Source: Planctomycetota bacterium | GTDB taxonomy: Bacteria > Planctomycetota > SZUA-567 | Length of the DNA stretch: 46,715 nucleotides | Direction of reading: 5' to 3' | NCBI GenBank assembly: GCA_031270685.1 | Contig: JAISXA010000179.1 | Coordinates: forward strand, 1-46,715 | Part shown: piece after piece, positions 8,645-17,814 of the stretch | Layout of the letters: the number at the start of each line of letters is the position of its first letter | Numbering within the stretch: the first letter of the stretch is position 1 | Position numbers and translations under genes: made by a program | Notes under the pieces: generated by a model | The model's database searches: none | Seen by the model: the letters and a program-made list of their open reading frames with translations, nothing else | What the model was told of the DNA's origin: nothing

Positions 8645-8743
8645 AAATAACCTTCCCCGCTCCGGCGGCGGGAGGCGGATGAGGTGTTGTTCCTTTACCG
8701 GCAGCCGTGCCGGTGGTTGTTACGACGAAGCGGCGCCCGCGCT

Positions 8744-8977
8744 TCACCGGCCGGGGCCGAGGCATATTCCCAGCGCGATAAGGACGGCCAGCGCGACGAC
8801 GCAAAGAATGATGACGGCGTTCACCGCGCCCAGGGAAAGGTTCATCCGTTCGTAGAGGTTGTGTTTGATCGACTTCGCGTCAACCGCCCGCTCGCGCCGG
8901 GCCACGGCCCGCTCGCGCCGGGCAACCTCTTCCAGCCGCTTTTGGAGGTCGGAAGCCGAATCATCCATGCCGGTCAT
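8744..8977 (-). CDS. Small coiled-coil plus single membrane-helix protein at the end of the mgl operon
   Basis: I do not recognise this 77-residue protein. Its ATG overlaps the mglC stop (ATGA), so it is translationally coupled to the permease. Residues 10-40 are highly charged with a tandem VARRERAVARRERAV motif, a likely short coiled coil, encoded by a near-exact tandem DNA repeat around 8885-8925. Residues 48-73 form one hydrophobic membrane helix (AVNAVIILCVVALAVLIALGICLG). A second ATG at 8968 gives 74 residues. Coupling and membrane location suggest a partner or stabiliser of the MglAC complex, or a small regulator; neither is shown by sequence. It is small, but intact codon structure, coupling and clear protein architecture argue that it is real. 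Confidence 0.72.
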   Translation of the reverse strand: MTGMDDSASDLQKRLEEVARRERAVARRERAVDAKSIKHNLYERMNLSLGAVNAVIILCVVALAVLIALGICLGPGR

Positions 8978-9993
8978 TTCTTCTTGATGTACTTTCGCAT
9001 ATCGATCGCCACCGCCAGGATGATGATCACGCCCTTGATGATGTACTGGAGATAGGCGTTGATGCCAAGGTAGTACAGGCTGTAATTGATGGTCTGCAGG
9101 ATGACCACGCCGAGGATCACCCCGGGGATGGTGCCCACGCCGCCGGTGAAGGACACGCCGCCGATGACGCAGCCGCTGATGGCGTCGAGGTCGTAGTTCA
9201 GGCCGGTGGAGGTGGTGACGCTTTGCACGCGGCCCGCTTCCAGGAACGCCGCGATGCCGTAGAGGACGCCGGCGATGAGGTAAACGCCGAAGATGTTGCG
9301 GGCGACGTTGACGCCGGACACCGCCGCCGCCTCGGGGTTTCCGCCGATGGCGAACATGTTCTTGCCCAGCACCGTCTTGTTCCACACCACCCACATCGCC
9401 ACCGAGCAGACGGCGAGGTAGATGACCAGGTACGGCAGCCGGGTGAAGCCGAGGTCGAACGAACCGTTGACGAATTCGATGTAGCGGAAGTCGAGGTTCG
9501 CCAGCGGTTGCGCGCCGCCGGCCTGGCTGTCGATGTACAGGCACAGCGCGCCATAGGCGATGAGCTGGGTGCCGAGGGAGATGATGAACGGGTGCATGTT
9601 CAGGATCGCGAAGCCGAAGGCGTTCAGGGCGGTGAAGAGCATCGCCGCGATGATCGACAGGACGAGGGGCAGGATCAGCGGCAGCGGCGCGGTGATGCCC
9701 GGGTACATGCGGGCGCCGTAGGTCGTGCTTTGCAGCAGCGAGGCGGAAATCGCGGCCGAGCAGCCGAGGATGCGGCCCGCCGACAGGTCGGTGCCGGTGT
9801 AGACGATCATGCCGGCGACGCCGAGCGCCAGGATGCCCCGGGTGGAGGCTTGGGCCATGATGTTCGCGAAGTTGCCCCAGGAGAGGAAGGTGCGGTCCCA
9901 GACGACGACCGAGACGATCAGCAGTCCAAGGATGATGTACAGCGAATAGTTGAGAAACCATTCGGCCCAATTGAACCTCTTCGCCTCGTTCAT
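8974..9993 (-). CDS. mglC: Galactose/methyl-galactoside ABC transporter permease MglC
   Basis: A 339-residue inner-membrane permease. From memory of E. coli MglC the C-terminal half aligns closely: LDAISGCVIGGVSFTGGVGTI, INYSLYYLGINAYLQYIIKG and the lysine-rich end; also IALGVAGMIVYTGTDLSAGR-like and FAIGGNPEAAAVSGVNVARN blocks. It forms the channel for galactose-type sugars, powered by MglA. GGGGAGG sits just upstream of its ATG in the 15-bp gap after mglA, and its stop overlaps the start of the small membrane protein. Eight to ten membrane helices are apparent. Confidence 0.94.
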   Translation of the reverse strand: MNEAKRFNWAEWFLNYSLYIILGLLIVSVVVWDRTFLSWGNFANIMAQASTRGILALGVAGMIVYTGTDLSAGRILGCSAAISASLLQSTTYGARMYPGITAPLPLILPLVLSIIAAMLFTALNAFGFAILNMHPFIISLGTQLIAYGALCLYIDSQAGGAQPLANLDFRYIEFVNGSFDLGFTRLPYLVIYLAVCSVAMWVVWNKTVLGKNMFAIGGNPEAAAVSGVNVARNIFGVYLIAGVLYGIAAFLEAGRVQSVTTSTGLNYDLDAISGCVIGGVSFTGGVGTIPGVILGVVILQTINYSLYYLGINAYLQYIIKGVIIILAVAIDMRKYIKKK

Positions 9994-10008
9994 AGCCTCC
10001 CCGCTCCT

Positions 10009-11523
<1,515 letters not shown>

Positions 11524-11660
11524 GATTTCCCGCCTTGGCCAAAGCGAACCGCGTATGATTGTCGTGCGGCCCCCGCCGCTTCAGTCTAACACAACAAGCG
11601 GATATTTAACAATAGGGGAATTCACTTCCCCGGAGACGGCGGCTGGATGAACCGGGGAGG

Positions 11661-11707
11661 GCGCTCCCCGCAAAGTCCAAATCGAAGATTTGGACTTTGC
11701 GGAGCGC
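11661..11707 (-). promoter_or_regulatory. Strong hairpin after mglB (operon attenuation or mRNA stabiliser)
   Basis: Arms 11668-11683 and 11687-11702 form a perfect 16-bp stem with a GAA loop, and a further GCGCTC/GAGCGC clamp outside it. It lies 18 bp downstream of the mglB stop on the transcribed strand, without a T-run. That position is typical for structures that protect the abundant binding-protein message and reduce transcription into the ATPase gene. The arms contain GGACTTTGC, related to the boundary motif of the repeat family, but the loop is not AACCGCC. Confidence 0.75.
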
Positions 11708-11724
11708 CGGGGCGGCGTCTCAGC

Positions 11725-12723
11725 TTATTTGCCTTCGTAGGGGGAATACGGGATGCGGACCGCGATGCCGCTGGCGTCGTAGCTGTAGTCGGTGCCGTCG
11801 AGGTTGGGCTTGCCGGCGACCATGTTGAGGATGATGGTCGCGAGCGCCTTGCCCATCGCCTCGCCGTCCTGCTTCACCGTGGCGCTCATGATGCCGCGGT
11901 TGATGGCGTCGATGGCCTGCTCGGTGGCGTCGACCCCGATGACCGGCACGAACTTGCCGCCGCCCTGGGTGTTGTAGCCGACGTTGGAAAGCGCGGCGAT
12001 CGCGCCAACGGCCATCGAATCGTTGTTGGCGATGACCAGTTCGATCTTGCCCTCGTTGGCGGCGAGCGCGGATTCCATCGCCACCTGCGCCAGGGCGGTG
12101 TCCCAGTTGCAGACGAAGGTCTGGCCGATCTGGTCCATCTTGACGCCGTTGGCCTCGGCCTGCTTCACGCTCCATTCGGTGCGGGCGATGGCTTCCGGGT
12201 TGTCGGGTTCGCCCTTGAACATGACGTACTGGAACTTGCCGTCCTTGTTAAGGTCGTATTCGGGATGGGTGTCCCAGAGGTTCTTGACGATGTCGCCCTG
12301 CATCTTGCCGGCGTCGGCGGCGTTGGTGCCGACGAAAACCGCCTTGGCGTAGTTCTTGAGCACGTTGAGGTCGGGTTCGCGGTTGAAGAAGACGACGGGG
12401 ATGCCCGCGTTCTTGATCTTCATCAGCACGCCGGCGGCGGCCTGGGCGTCCACCATGTTGACGAGCAAGCCGTCCATGCGGCGGGCGATCATCACGTCCA
12501 ACTGGTCGTTTTGCGAAGCCTGGTCGCCCTTGCCGTCCTGCATGACGACTTCCGCCTTGTTCTCCAGCGCCTTGGCGAGGGCGTTGCGGACGGTGGAGAT
12601 GTAGGTGTCGTCGTACTTGTAGATGAGGACGCCGATTTTCGGCTGGCCGGCGACGGCGGCGAGCGCGAACGCCATGACCAGGACGCAGCCAACCACGAGC
12701 GATTTCAAGGAACTGTTCTTCAT
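11725..12723 (-). CDS. mglB: D-galactose/D-glucose periplasmic binding protein MglB
   Basis: A 332-residue secreted binding protein, also the usual chemoreceptor ligand for galactose taxis. The signal peptide ends near LAAVAG. It has the GBP start IGVLIYKYDDTYIS and, unusually diagnostic, the EF-hand-like calcium loop DLNKDGKFQ found in enteric galactose-binding proteins. Sugar-contact positions kept relative to E. coli (from memory) are the KYDD aspartate, FFNREP asparagine, the arginine of AIART, the tryptophan of NWDTA, NNDSM asparagine and GVDA aspartate. Differences are H152 to Asn and D154 to Glu (GEPDNPEAIART) and N256 to Gln, so specificity may be shifted. AGGGAG lies before the ATG. 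It is the first gene of the mgl operon. Confidence 0.94.
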   Translation of the reverse strand: MKNSSLKSLVVGCVLVMAFALAAVAGQPKIGVLIYKYDDTYISTVRNALAKALENKAEVVMQDGKGDQASQNDQLDVMIARRMDGLLVNMVDAQAAAGVLMKIKNAGIPVVFFNREPDLNVLKNYAKAVFVGTNAADAGKMQGDIVKNLWDTHPEYDLNKDGKFQYVMFKGEPDNPEAIARTEWSVKQAEANGVKMDQIGQTFVCNWDTALAQVAMESALAANEGKIELVIANNDSMAVGAIAALSNVGYNTQGGGKFVPVIGVDATEQAIDAINRGIMSATVKQDGEAMGKALATIILNMVAGKPNLDGTDYSYDASGIAVRIPYSPYEGK

Positions 12724-13103
12724 GATTCGGTCTCCCTAAAACAAAATGCGGTTGATGGAAGGCGCCGGCCGCCGGGCCGGCGATACGTTTTTCTTTGCGG
12801 GCCATTCACCGTTCCGGGCGACGGCGAATCCCGCATTGGGTTTGCGCGGCTTTCTTCGCGAAAAACAGCGGCGCGCGCGCAAAGGGTTTCGTTCGATCGG
12901 GATCACGCGGTGTTTCCGGGGATAAGGCAGCTTGTCGGCAAGTGGGGCGGTCGCGTCGCCCATATCGCGCCATATTAATCCAGTCACAAGATAAATGCAA
13001 CAAAAATCCTGTCCCTTCGATTGATTTTCTTCAAAAATTCACTCAAGCGTATGTGCTTTTTGATAAAGCGACGACGTTCGGCGATTTCCCCATGGGCACG
13101 GCG
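12724..13103 (-). other. 380-bp gap between the ROK regulator and mglB: mgl leader and control region
   Basis: No gene seen. It contains the mglB ribosome site (AGGGAG, 12733-12739 region), a perfect 7-bp hairpin GCCGGCC/GGCCGGC at 12764-12781, and a candidate promoter at 12972-13000. The stretch 12980-13080 is A/T-richer than its surroundings, as expected for a control region. The regulator binding site was not identified. Confidence 0.55.
12972..13000 (-). promoter_or_regulatory. mglB: Candidate sigma-70 promoter for the mgl operon
   Basis: Read on the minus strand: TTGCAT (12995-13000), 17-bp spacer, TAATAT (12972-12977). Matches to consensus are only 3/6 and 4/6, but spacing and place (about 240 bp before mglB, just after the regulator gene) are right. 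It would give a long leader containing the 12764-12781 hairpin. Confidence 0.35.
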
Positions 13104-14285
13104 CTATCTTTCGTGGAGAAGCCGGTCGAGATGCAGCGATCGCGCCAAGATCGCCGCCCCGATCAGCGCGTCGCGGTTGGGGGTTCGGGACGGTACGATT
13201 CTGGCGTCCGAGCCGAGCGCCTCGTAGATGAGCCCCTTTTTTTGGAGGGCAATGCCGAGCAGCTCCGGATTGGCCTGGATCAGCCTGCCCCCAACGATGA
13301 TGATCTGCGGGTCGTAGCTGCACAGCAGTTGGTTGAGCGCCATGGCGATATAGCCCGCCGCTTCGCTGGCGAGTCCGTTCGCCCACGTTTCGTCCGCCCG
13401 TTGCGCGGCGATCCACTGGTCGATGCCGGCGTCCGCGCCGGCAAAGCGGTGGATGGCGGCGAGCAGGTATTGCTCCGACAGGCAAGTGTACAGGCATCCA
13501 TAGCGGCCGCAATCGCATAATTCACCGCTCGGCTGGACGGTGGTGTGACCGATCTCCCCGGCCGCGTTGCTGCCGCCGCGAAGCAGCTTGCCTTCGTACA
13601 TCAGCGCCGCGCCGATGCCGCTTCCTATGGTCAGGTAGGCGACGTTGCCGGCCCGATTTTCCCGATGGCAAACGTATTCCTCCAATATGGCGGCCTTTAC
13701 GTCATTTTCCAGGATCGCGGGAACGCCGAAGGCTTTCTCGGCCAAGTCGCGGAGGGCGACGTTCTTCCAGTGCAATTGGGGCGACACCTTGACAATGCCC
13801 TGTTCGTGGTCGACCGTTCCGCCGACGCTGATGCCGACAGCCTTGACCTTGTCCTTGGAAACTCCCGTGTCGGCGACCATCTCGCCGTACATGGCGCATG
13901 CGGTTTCAACGACCCCCGCCGGTGACCGCAAGTCCTTGCCGTGCCGGCGTTGGAGCGTGATTCTTGGCCGGTTGTTCAAGTCCAGCAGGCAGGTGTTCAC
14001 CGAATGCACGTCGATATCTATTCCCACGGTGAACAGGGCGTCCGCGTTTACGTCGAGCAGGATGGCGCGCCTGCCGACTCCGCCATGCGTGTCCGGCTCC
14101 TCCACAAGCAGGCCGAATTCCAACAGATCGCCGACAATCCTGGTGATGCTGGTCGGGCTCATTTCGGTCATTTTGGCCAGCCGCGCCCGCGAAACCGGAC
14201 GCGAACCGAGGATCAGCTCCCAGACCATCTCCCGGTTATGGAGCTTCATGTCCCGCTTGTCGCGGGCCCTAAGCGATGCAACCAT
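13104..14285 (-). CDS. ROK-family transcriptional regulator (NagC/Mlc/XylR type), probable mgl regulator
   Basis: A 393-residue protein with an N-terminal winged helix-turn-helix (about residues 15-65: SRPVSRARLAKMTEMSPTSITRIVGDL-type helix pair) and a C-terminal ROK sugar-kinase-like domain. The ROK zinc motif is present as GEIGHTTVQPSGELCDCGRYGCL and the phosphate-loop as VGIDIDVHS. Relatives sense a sugar or sugar phosphate and repress transport genes. The gene lies directly upstream of, and on the same strand as, mglBAC, which makes that operon the likely target. The start is ATG 14285, with TTGGAG five bases upstream; the in-frame GTG at 14291 is less likely. Its own promoter must lie within or next to the repeat-rich gap to the right. 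Confidence 0.9.
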   Translation of the reverse strand: MVASLRARDKRDMKLHNREMVWELILGSRPVSRARLAKMTEMSPTSITRIVGDLLEFGLLVEEPDTHGGVGRRAILLDVNADALFTVGIDIDVHSVNTCLLDLNNRPRITLQRRHGKDLRSPAGVVETACAMYGEMVADTGVSKDKVKAVGISVGGTVDHEQGIVKVSPQLHWKNVALRDLAEKAFGVPAILENDVKAAILEEYVCHRENRAGNVAYLTIGSGIGAALMYEGKLLRGGSNAAGEIGHTTVQPSGELCDCGRYGCLYTCLSEQYLLAAIHRFAGADAGIDQWIAAQRADETWANGLASEAAGYIAMALNQLLCSYDPQIIIVGGRLIQANPELLGIALQKKGLIYEALGSDARIVPSRTPNRDALIGAAILARSLHLDRLLHER

Positions 14286-14299
14286 GGACACTCCAAGGG

Positions 14300-14530
14300 T
14301 CGTTTAATCGCCATTTTGCAAGTGGACTTTTGGTGGACTTTTGGAGAGAATCAAACAAACCGCCGTTTGCTTCTCTCCAAAGTTTCTTGGGTTTACATTT
14401 TGCGTCGGGAATTATTGCAAGGTCGGCGGCATCGCCCGACCTGACGAAAAATCAACCCATTGGTCCGTAAGCGGTAACATCTTTGGAGGAAATCGGGCGG
14501 CGGTTGGTCCGATTTTCTCCAAAAGTCCAC
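14300..14530. repeat. About 195-bp composite intergenic repeat, copy 1, with a preceding fragment
   Basis: From 14334 to 14530 the sequence is bounded by GTGGACTTTTGGAG and its inverse TCCAAAAGTCCAC. It carries two family hairpins: arms 14340-14356/14365-14381 with loop AAACCGCC, and arms 14482-14498/14507-14523 with GGCGGTTG. Between them is a unique core with GTTTACATTTTGCGTCGGGAATT and an AGGTCGG/CCGACCT stem. The same unit occurs inverted at 19305-19501 and 33829-34026. Bases 14301-14320 (TTTAATCGCCATTTTGCA) are the right half of another repeat seen whole at 19174-19304, and GTGGACTTTTG is doubled at 14322-14343. The whole gap 14286-14742 otherwise holds only the xseA promoter. Confidence 0.88.
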
Positions 14531-14665
14531 TGCAAGACTTCAATTAAAATATCCACTGGAGTAATTTATGTCAAGCCGCGAAACGCTTAAAGAGCGGCAG
14601 GGAATGGGACAAGGCCAGGCCTTTGACGGCGCGGCGGAAATCGGGGGCGATTTGAACGGAGGCGG

Positions 14666-14701
14666 CTTTCGCGGATTGCGGAAGACGCTATAATCGGGGC
14701 G
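14666..14701 (+). promoter_or_regulatory. xseA: xseA promoter with a perfect -10 box
   Basis: TATAAT at 14689-14694 matches the consensus exactly; no good -35 box is visible (CTTTCG or TTTCGC at 16-17 bp spacing). Predicted transcription start is near 14701, only a few bases before the ATG at 14704, which argues that translation starts at the later ATG 14743. Confidence 0.6.
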
Positions 14702-14742
14702 GGATGCATGGATTTCGACCTGTTTGCGAGAAAAGGGATGCG

Positions 14743-15978
14743 ATGCGCCGAGGACTTCGCCATCCAACCCGCGAAACCGCCAAAAGCGATACCCTCACCG
14801 TCGGCGAGCTCACCCGCCGCATAAAAGGCCTGCTTGAAACCGGGATCGGACCGGTGACGGTCGAAGGCGAAATTTCCGGCATGAAGGTTTCACCATCGGG
14901 ACATATTTATTTCTCGCTCAAGGACTCCTTCGCGCTCATCGACGCGGTGGTATGGAAAAGCTCCGCCCCGCGCTCCGGCGATTTGCCCCGCGACGGGGAG
15001 AAAGTGCTTGCCCGGGGCCGCATCGCCGTCTACGAGCCGCGAGGCAAATACCAGCTGGTCGTCGCCTCGTTTCTCAAGGCGGGCGCGGGAGACCTGTGGC
15101 GGCGCTTCGAGGAACTGAAGAACCGCCTAGCCGCCGAGGGCCTCTTCGACGAGGGGCGCAAGGTTCCGCTTCCCGCTTTGCCGAAGACGGTCGGGATCGT
15201 CACCAGCGCCTCCGGCGCGGCGCTTCGCGACATGCTCAAGATTCTGCGCCGGCGCGCGCCCAATTTGCGGGTGGTGCTGGCGCCGGCGGCGGTGCAGGGC
15301 AAGGGCGCGGCGGCGGAGATCGCCGGGGCGCTCCTGGCGCTCGACGCCTGGGGCGGGGCGGATGTGGTGATCGTCGGGCGCGGCGGCGGATCGATCGAGG
15401 ACCTCTGGGCGTTCAACGAGGAGCCGGTGGCGCGGGCGATCGCCGCCATGCGCACGCCGGTGATGAGCGCCGTTGGGCACGAGACGGACTTCACCATAGT
15501 GGATTTCGTCGCCGACGCGCGCGCGGCGACGCCGTCCGAGGCGGCGGAGCGGATCGCGCCGGACCAGGCGCACCTCGGGTCCAGGATCGCCCAGGCCGCG
15601 CTCGCGCTGTCGCGGGCGCTGTCCGGCAAGGTCAGGAACTGGCGGGTCCGCCTGGAAGGAGTCGCGGGAAGGACTGTCTACCGGCGGCCGCTTGACCTGT
15701 ATATGTCCGGCTGGCAGCGCCTGGACGAAATCGCGGGGCGGCTGGACGCCTCGGTCCGCCGCTCGCTCGACGGCGGCGCGAACCGGGTGGAGGTGGCTTG
15801 CGCGCGGATGCGTAGCCTGTCGCCCCGCGAAGTGCTTTCCCGGGGGTATGCGGTGGTGACCGGCGTCGACGGGCGTCCGCTCACCGACGCGGCCGAGGTC
15901 GGGCCAGGCGACGGGATCGTCGCCACCTTGCGTAAAGGCAAGCTCCGGGCGACGGTGGAGTCAAACGACGATTCGTAG
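14743..15978 (+). CDS. xseA: Exodeoxyribonuclease VII large subunit
   Basis: A 411-residue large subunit of exonuclease VII, which degrades single-stranded DNA in both directions in DNA repair. It has the N-terminal OB-fold (about residues 15-110, with VEGEISGMKVSPSGHIYFSL), and the catalytic-domain signatures VGIVTSASGAALRDML, VIVGRGGGSIEDLWAFN and SAVGHETDFTIVDFVADARAATPSEAAE, followed by a shortened helical region. It is slightly shorter than the about 450 residues usual for the family, mainly in the helical arm. ATG 14743 is chosen over 14704 because AAAAGGG lies at good distance and the TATAAT box would make 14704 almost leaderless. The small-subunit gene xseB is not beside it. Confidence 0.93.
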   Translation: MRRGLRHPTRETAKSDTLTVGELTRRIKGLLETGIGPVTVEGEISGMKVSPSGHIYFSLKDSFALIDAVVWKSSAPRSGDLPRDGEKVLARGRIAVYEPRGKYQLVVASFLKAGAGDLWRRFEELKNRLAAEGLFDEGRKVPLPALPKTVGIVTSASGAALRDMLKILRRRAPNLRVVLAPAAVQGKGAAAEIAGALLALDAWGGADVVIVGRGGGSIEDLWAFNEEPVARAIAAMRTPVMSAVGHETDFTIVDFVADARAATPSEAAERIAPDQAHLGSRIAQAALALSRALSGKVRNWRVRLEGVAGRTVYRRPLDLYMSGWQRLDEIAGRLDASVRRSLDGGANRVEVACARMRSLSPREVLSRGYAVVTGVDGRPLTDAAEVGPGDGIVATLRKGKLRATVESNDDS

Positions 15979-16217
15979 CGCGTGGCGCGCGGCCAGGCCG
16001 CAATTTTGGACCAGGCGGCGCAAAGTCCACGCAACGGCCGGTTCGAAAATGACGTATTACGAGCTACGAACCATGAATCGACGGTGAAAGGCGTTCCGTG
16101 CTCCGTTCCATTCTCGTCGGCGGTAATCGCCCCTTTGCAATATGGGATTGCGCCGGAACGGCAAAAATCGTATTCTTCCCTGCGGGAGATCAAGCGCATC
16201 CGCGACCGGGGCGAGAC

Positions 16218-17117
16218 ATGACCGAGACCGAAGCAATTATGGAAGTGACTTTTCACGGCGTGCGGGGCAGCTATCCGACGCCGGGGCGGTCCACCCTCGC
16301 CTACGGCGGCAACACCTCGTCGCAGGAGGTGCGGGTCGGCGGCAGGTTGCTGATCCTCGATGCGGGAACCGGCGTGATCAAGCTGGGCCGGCGCCTTGTT
16401 CGCGACAAGTCCACGCTCCCCATGGCGATGTTTTTCTCCCACAACCATCACGATCACACTTCCGGGCTCCTCTATTTCAGGCCGGCGTATTTCAGGACCA
16501 CCACCGCGTATATCTATGGCCCGGTCGACGCGGGCGGCGGCATCCTCGCCGCGCTCAACGATCTGTCCAATCCGCCCGCGCATCCGGTCGCGCTCGCGAA
16601 CATGGGCATGAACTTCACCTGCGACAATCTCGAGGACGGCATGGTGGCGCGCTGGTCGCCGGGGAAAAAAGCCCCGACCCTGCACGGCGGGAAGGTCCGG
16701 ACTTCCCCGGAGGACGTCGTCGTCCGGATATTGCATAATCCGCGCCATCCCGTCGACGGCGCGCTCAATTTCCGGATCGAGCATCGCGGCAGGGCGTACG
16801 TGTACGCGACCGACGTCGAAGGCGACGAGGCGCTGGGCGATCCGCTTCTCGCCGCATTCGCCAAAGGCGCCGATCTTCTCGCGCACGACGGCCAGTACCA
16901 ATCGCGCGAGTATGCGCAATTGCGCCGCGGGTGGGGCCACAGCACGCCCCGGATGGCGGTGAAAACCGCGCTCATGGCCGGGGTCGGGCGGCTGGCCGTC
17001 ATCCACCACGAGCCGCGGTACGGCGACCGGATCCTCGCGCGCATGGAAAAGGCGACGCGCAAGCTGTTCCGCAATTCGTTCTTCGCGAAAGAGGGGCAAC
17101 GGGTGCGCATCGTTTGA
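16218..17117 (+). CDS. Metallo-beta-lactamase-fold hydrolase
   Basis: A 299-residue MBL-fold enzyme. The two-metal site is visible as SHNHHDHTSG (H-x-H-x-D-H), YVYATDVEGDE (bridging Asp) and later histidines in WGHSTP and IHHEPRYGD; the N-terminus FHGVRGSYPTPG and TLAYGGNTSS resembles the cyclic-nucleotide phosphodiesterase/RNase Z-like branch (Lactamase_B_2). It probably cleaves a phosphodiester, but the substrate is not known. ATG 16218 was chosen because the conserved domain starts a few residues later; the long in-frame upstream extension is not conserved-looking. It is 12 bp from the next gene, so they are cotranscribed. The 239-bp gap after xseA shows no other gene. Confidence 0.85.
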   Translation: MTETEAIMEVTFHGVRGSYPTPGRSTLAYGGNTSSQEVRVGGRLLILDAGTGVIKLGRRLVRDKSTLPMAMFFSHNHHDHTSGLLYFRPAYFRTTTAYIYGPVDAGGGILAALNDLSNPPAHPVALANMGMNFTCDNLEDGMVARWSPGKKAPTLHGGKVRTSPEDVVVRILHNPRHPVDGALNFRIEHRGRAYVYATDVEGDEALGDPLLAAFAKGADLLAHDGQYQSREYAQLRRGWGHSTPRMAVKTALMAGVGRLAVIHHEPRYGDRILARMEKATRKLFRNSFFAKEGQRVRIV

Positions 17118-17129
17118 GAAGGGGCGGTT

Positions 17130-17675
17130 TTGGGCGCTGATCTACGCGGGATCGCCGACCGGGCGGGGGTGTTCCAGTACGGGGTCATAGGCACGCCGGA
17201 CATCGATTTTTCCGAAGAGGTGCGAAAGATGTGCGAGGCGAACGTCTGCCGGAAATACGCGGCCACCTGGGCCTGTCCGCCGGCGGTGGGCACGGTGGAC
17301 GAGTGTCGCGCCAAATGCCTCCGCTTCAGGAACGTTCTGGTGTTTTCCGGGAAATACGATCTCGAGGATTCCTTCGATTACGAAGGCATGATGGGGGGGA
17401 TGGAGTCGTTCAAGCGGACGGCGCGGGAACTGGAGGCGCTGCTCAAGCCGCATTTGGGCGAATACCTGATGTTGGCCAACGAGGGCTGCGGCATCTGCGA
17501 CGCGTGCACCTATCCCGCCCGCCCCTGCCGCTTTCCGGACCGGGTTCACGGCTCGATCGAAGGCTACGGTATCTTCGTCGACAAGCTGGCGGAAGCGGCG
17601 GGGATGAATTACATCAACGGCCGGAACACCGTCACCTATTTCGGCGGCCTGTTTTACGACGATTTCACGGATTGA
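17130..17675 (+). CDS. DUF2284 family cysteine-rich metal-binding protein
   Basis: A 181-residue protein recognised as DUF2284 (predicted metal-binding). It has two cysteine clusters: CEANVCRKYAATWACPP near residue 34 and EGCGICDACTYPARPCRFP near residue 114, probably holding an iron-sulphur cluster or zinc. Such proteins occur in anaerobes, often beside redox or corrinoid genes; the function is not established. The start is a TTG, 12 bp after the preceding stop, with AAGGGGCGG before it; no ATG fits the conserved N-terminus. Operon partner of the MBL-fold hydrolase. Confidence 0.8.
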   Translation: MGADLRGIADRAGVFQYGVIGTPDIDFSEEVRKMCEANVCRKYAATWACPPAVGTVDECRAKCLRFRNVLVFSGKYDLEDSFDYEGMMGGMESFKRTARELEALLKPHLGEYLMLANEGCGICDACTYPARPCRFPDRVHGSIEGYGIFVDKLAEAAGMNYINGRNTVTYFGGLFYDDFTD

Positions 17676-17814
17676 CCGCCGACCGCGCCGGCGACCCGCG
17701 CACAGCGACATATTCCACGATCATGGTCAGCGGCCCGAAGGGCGTGGCCGGCATTCGCCGCCGGACGGGGCCGCTTATGGTTTGGGAGAAGGTTGTTAAG
17801 GATGGGAGAACGGA

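Noticed and set aside
17676-17814. Glycine or other riboswitch before the alanine symporter
   Set aside because: The 139-bp gap shows no conserved riboswitch core that I can recognise.
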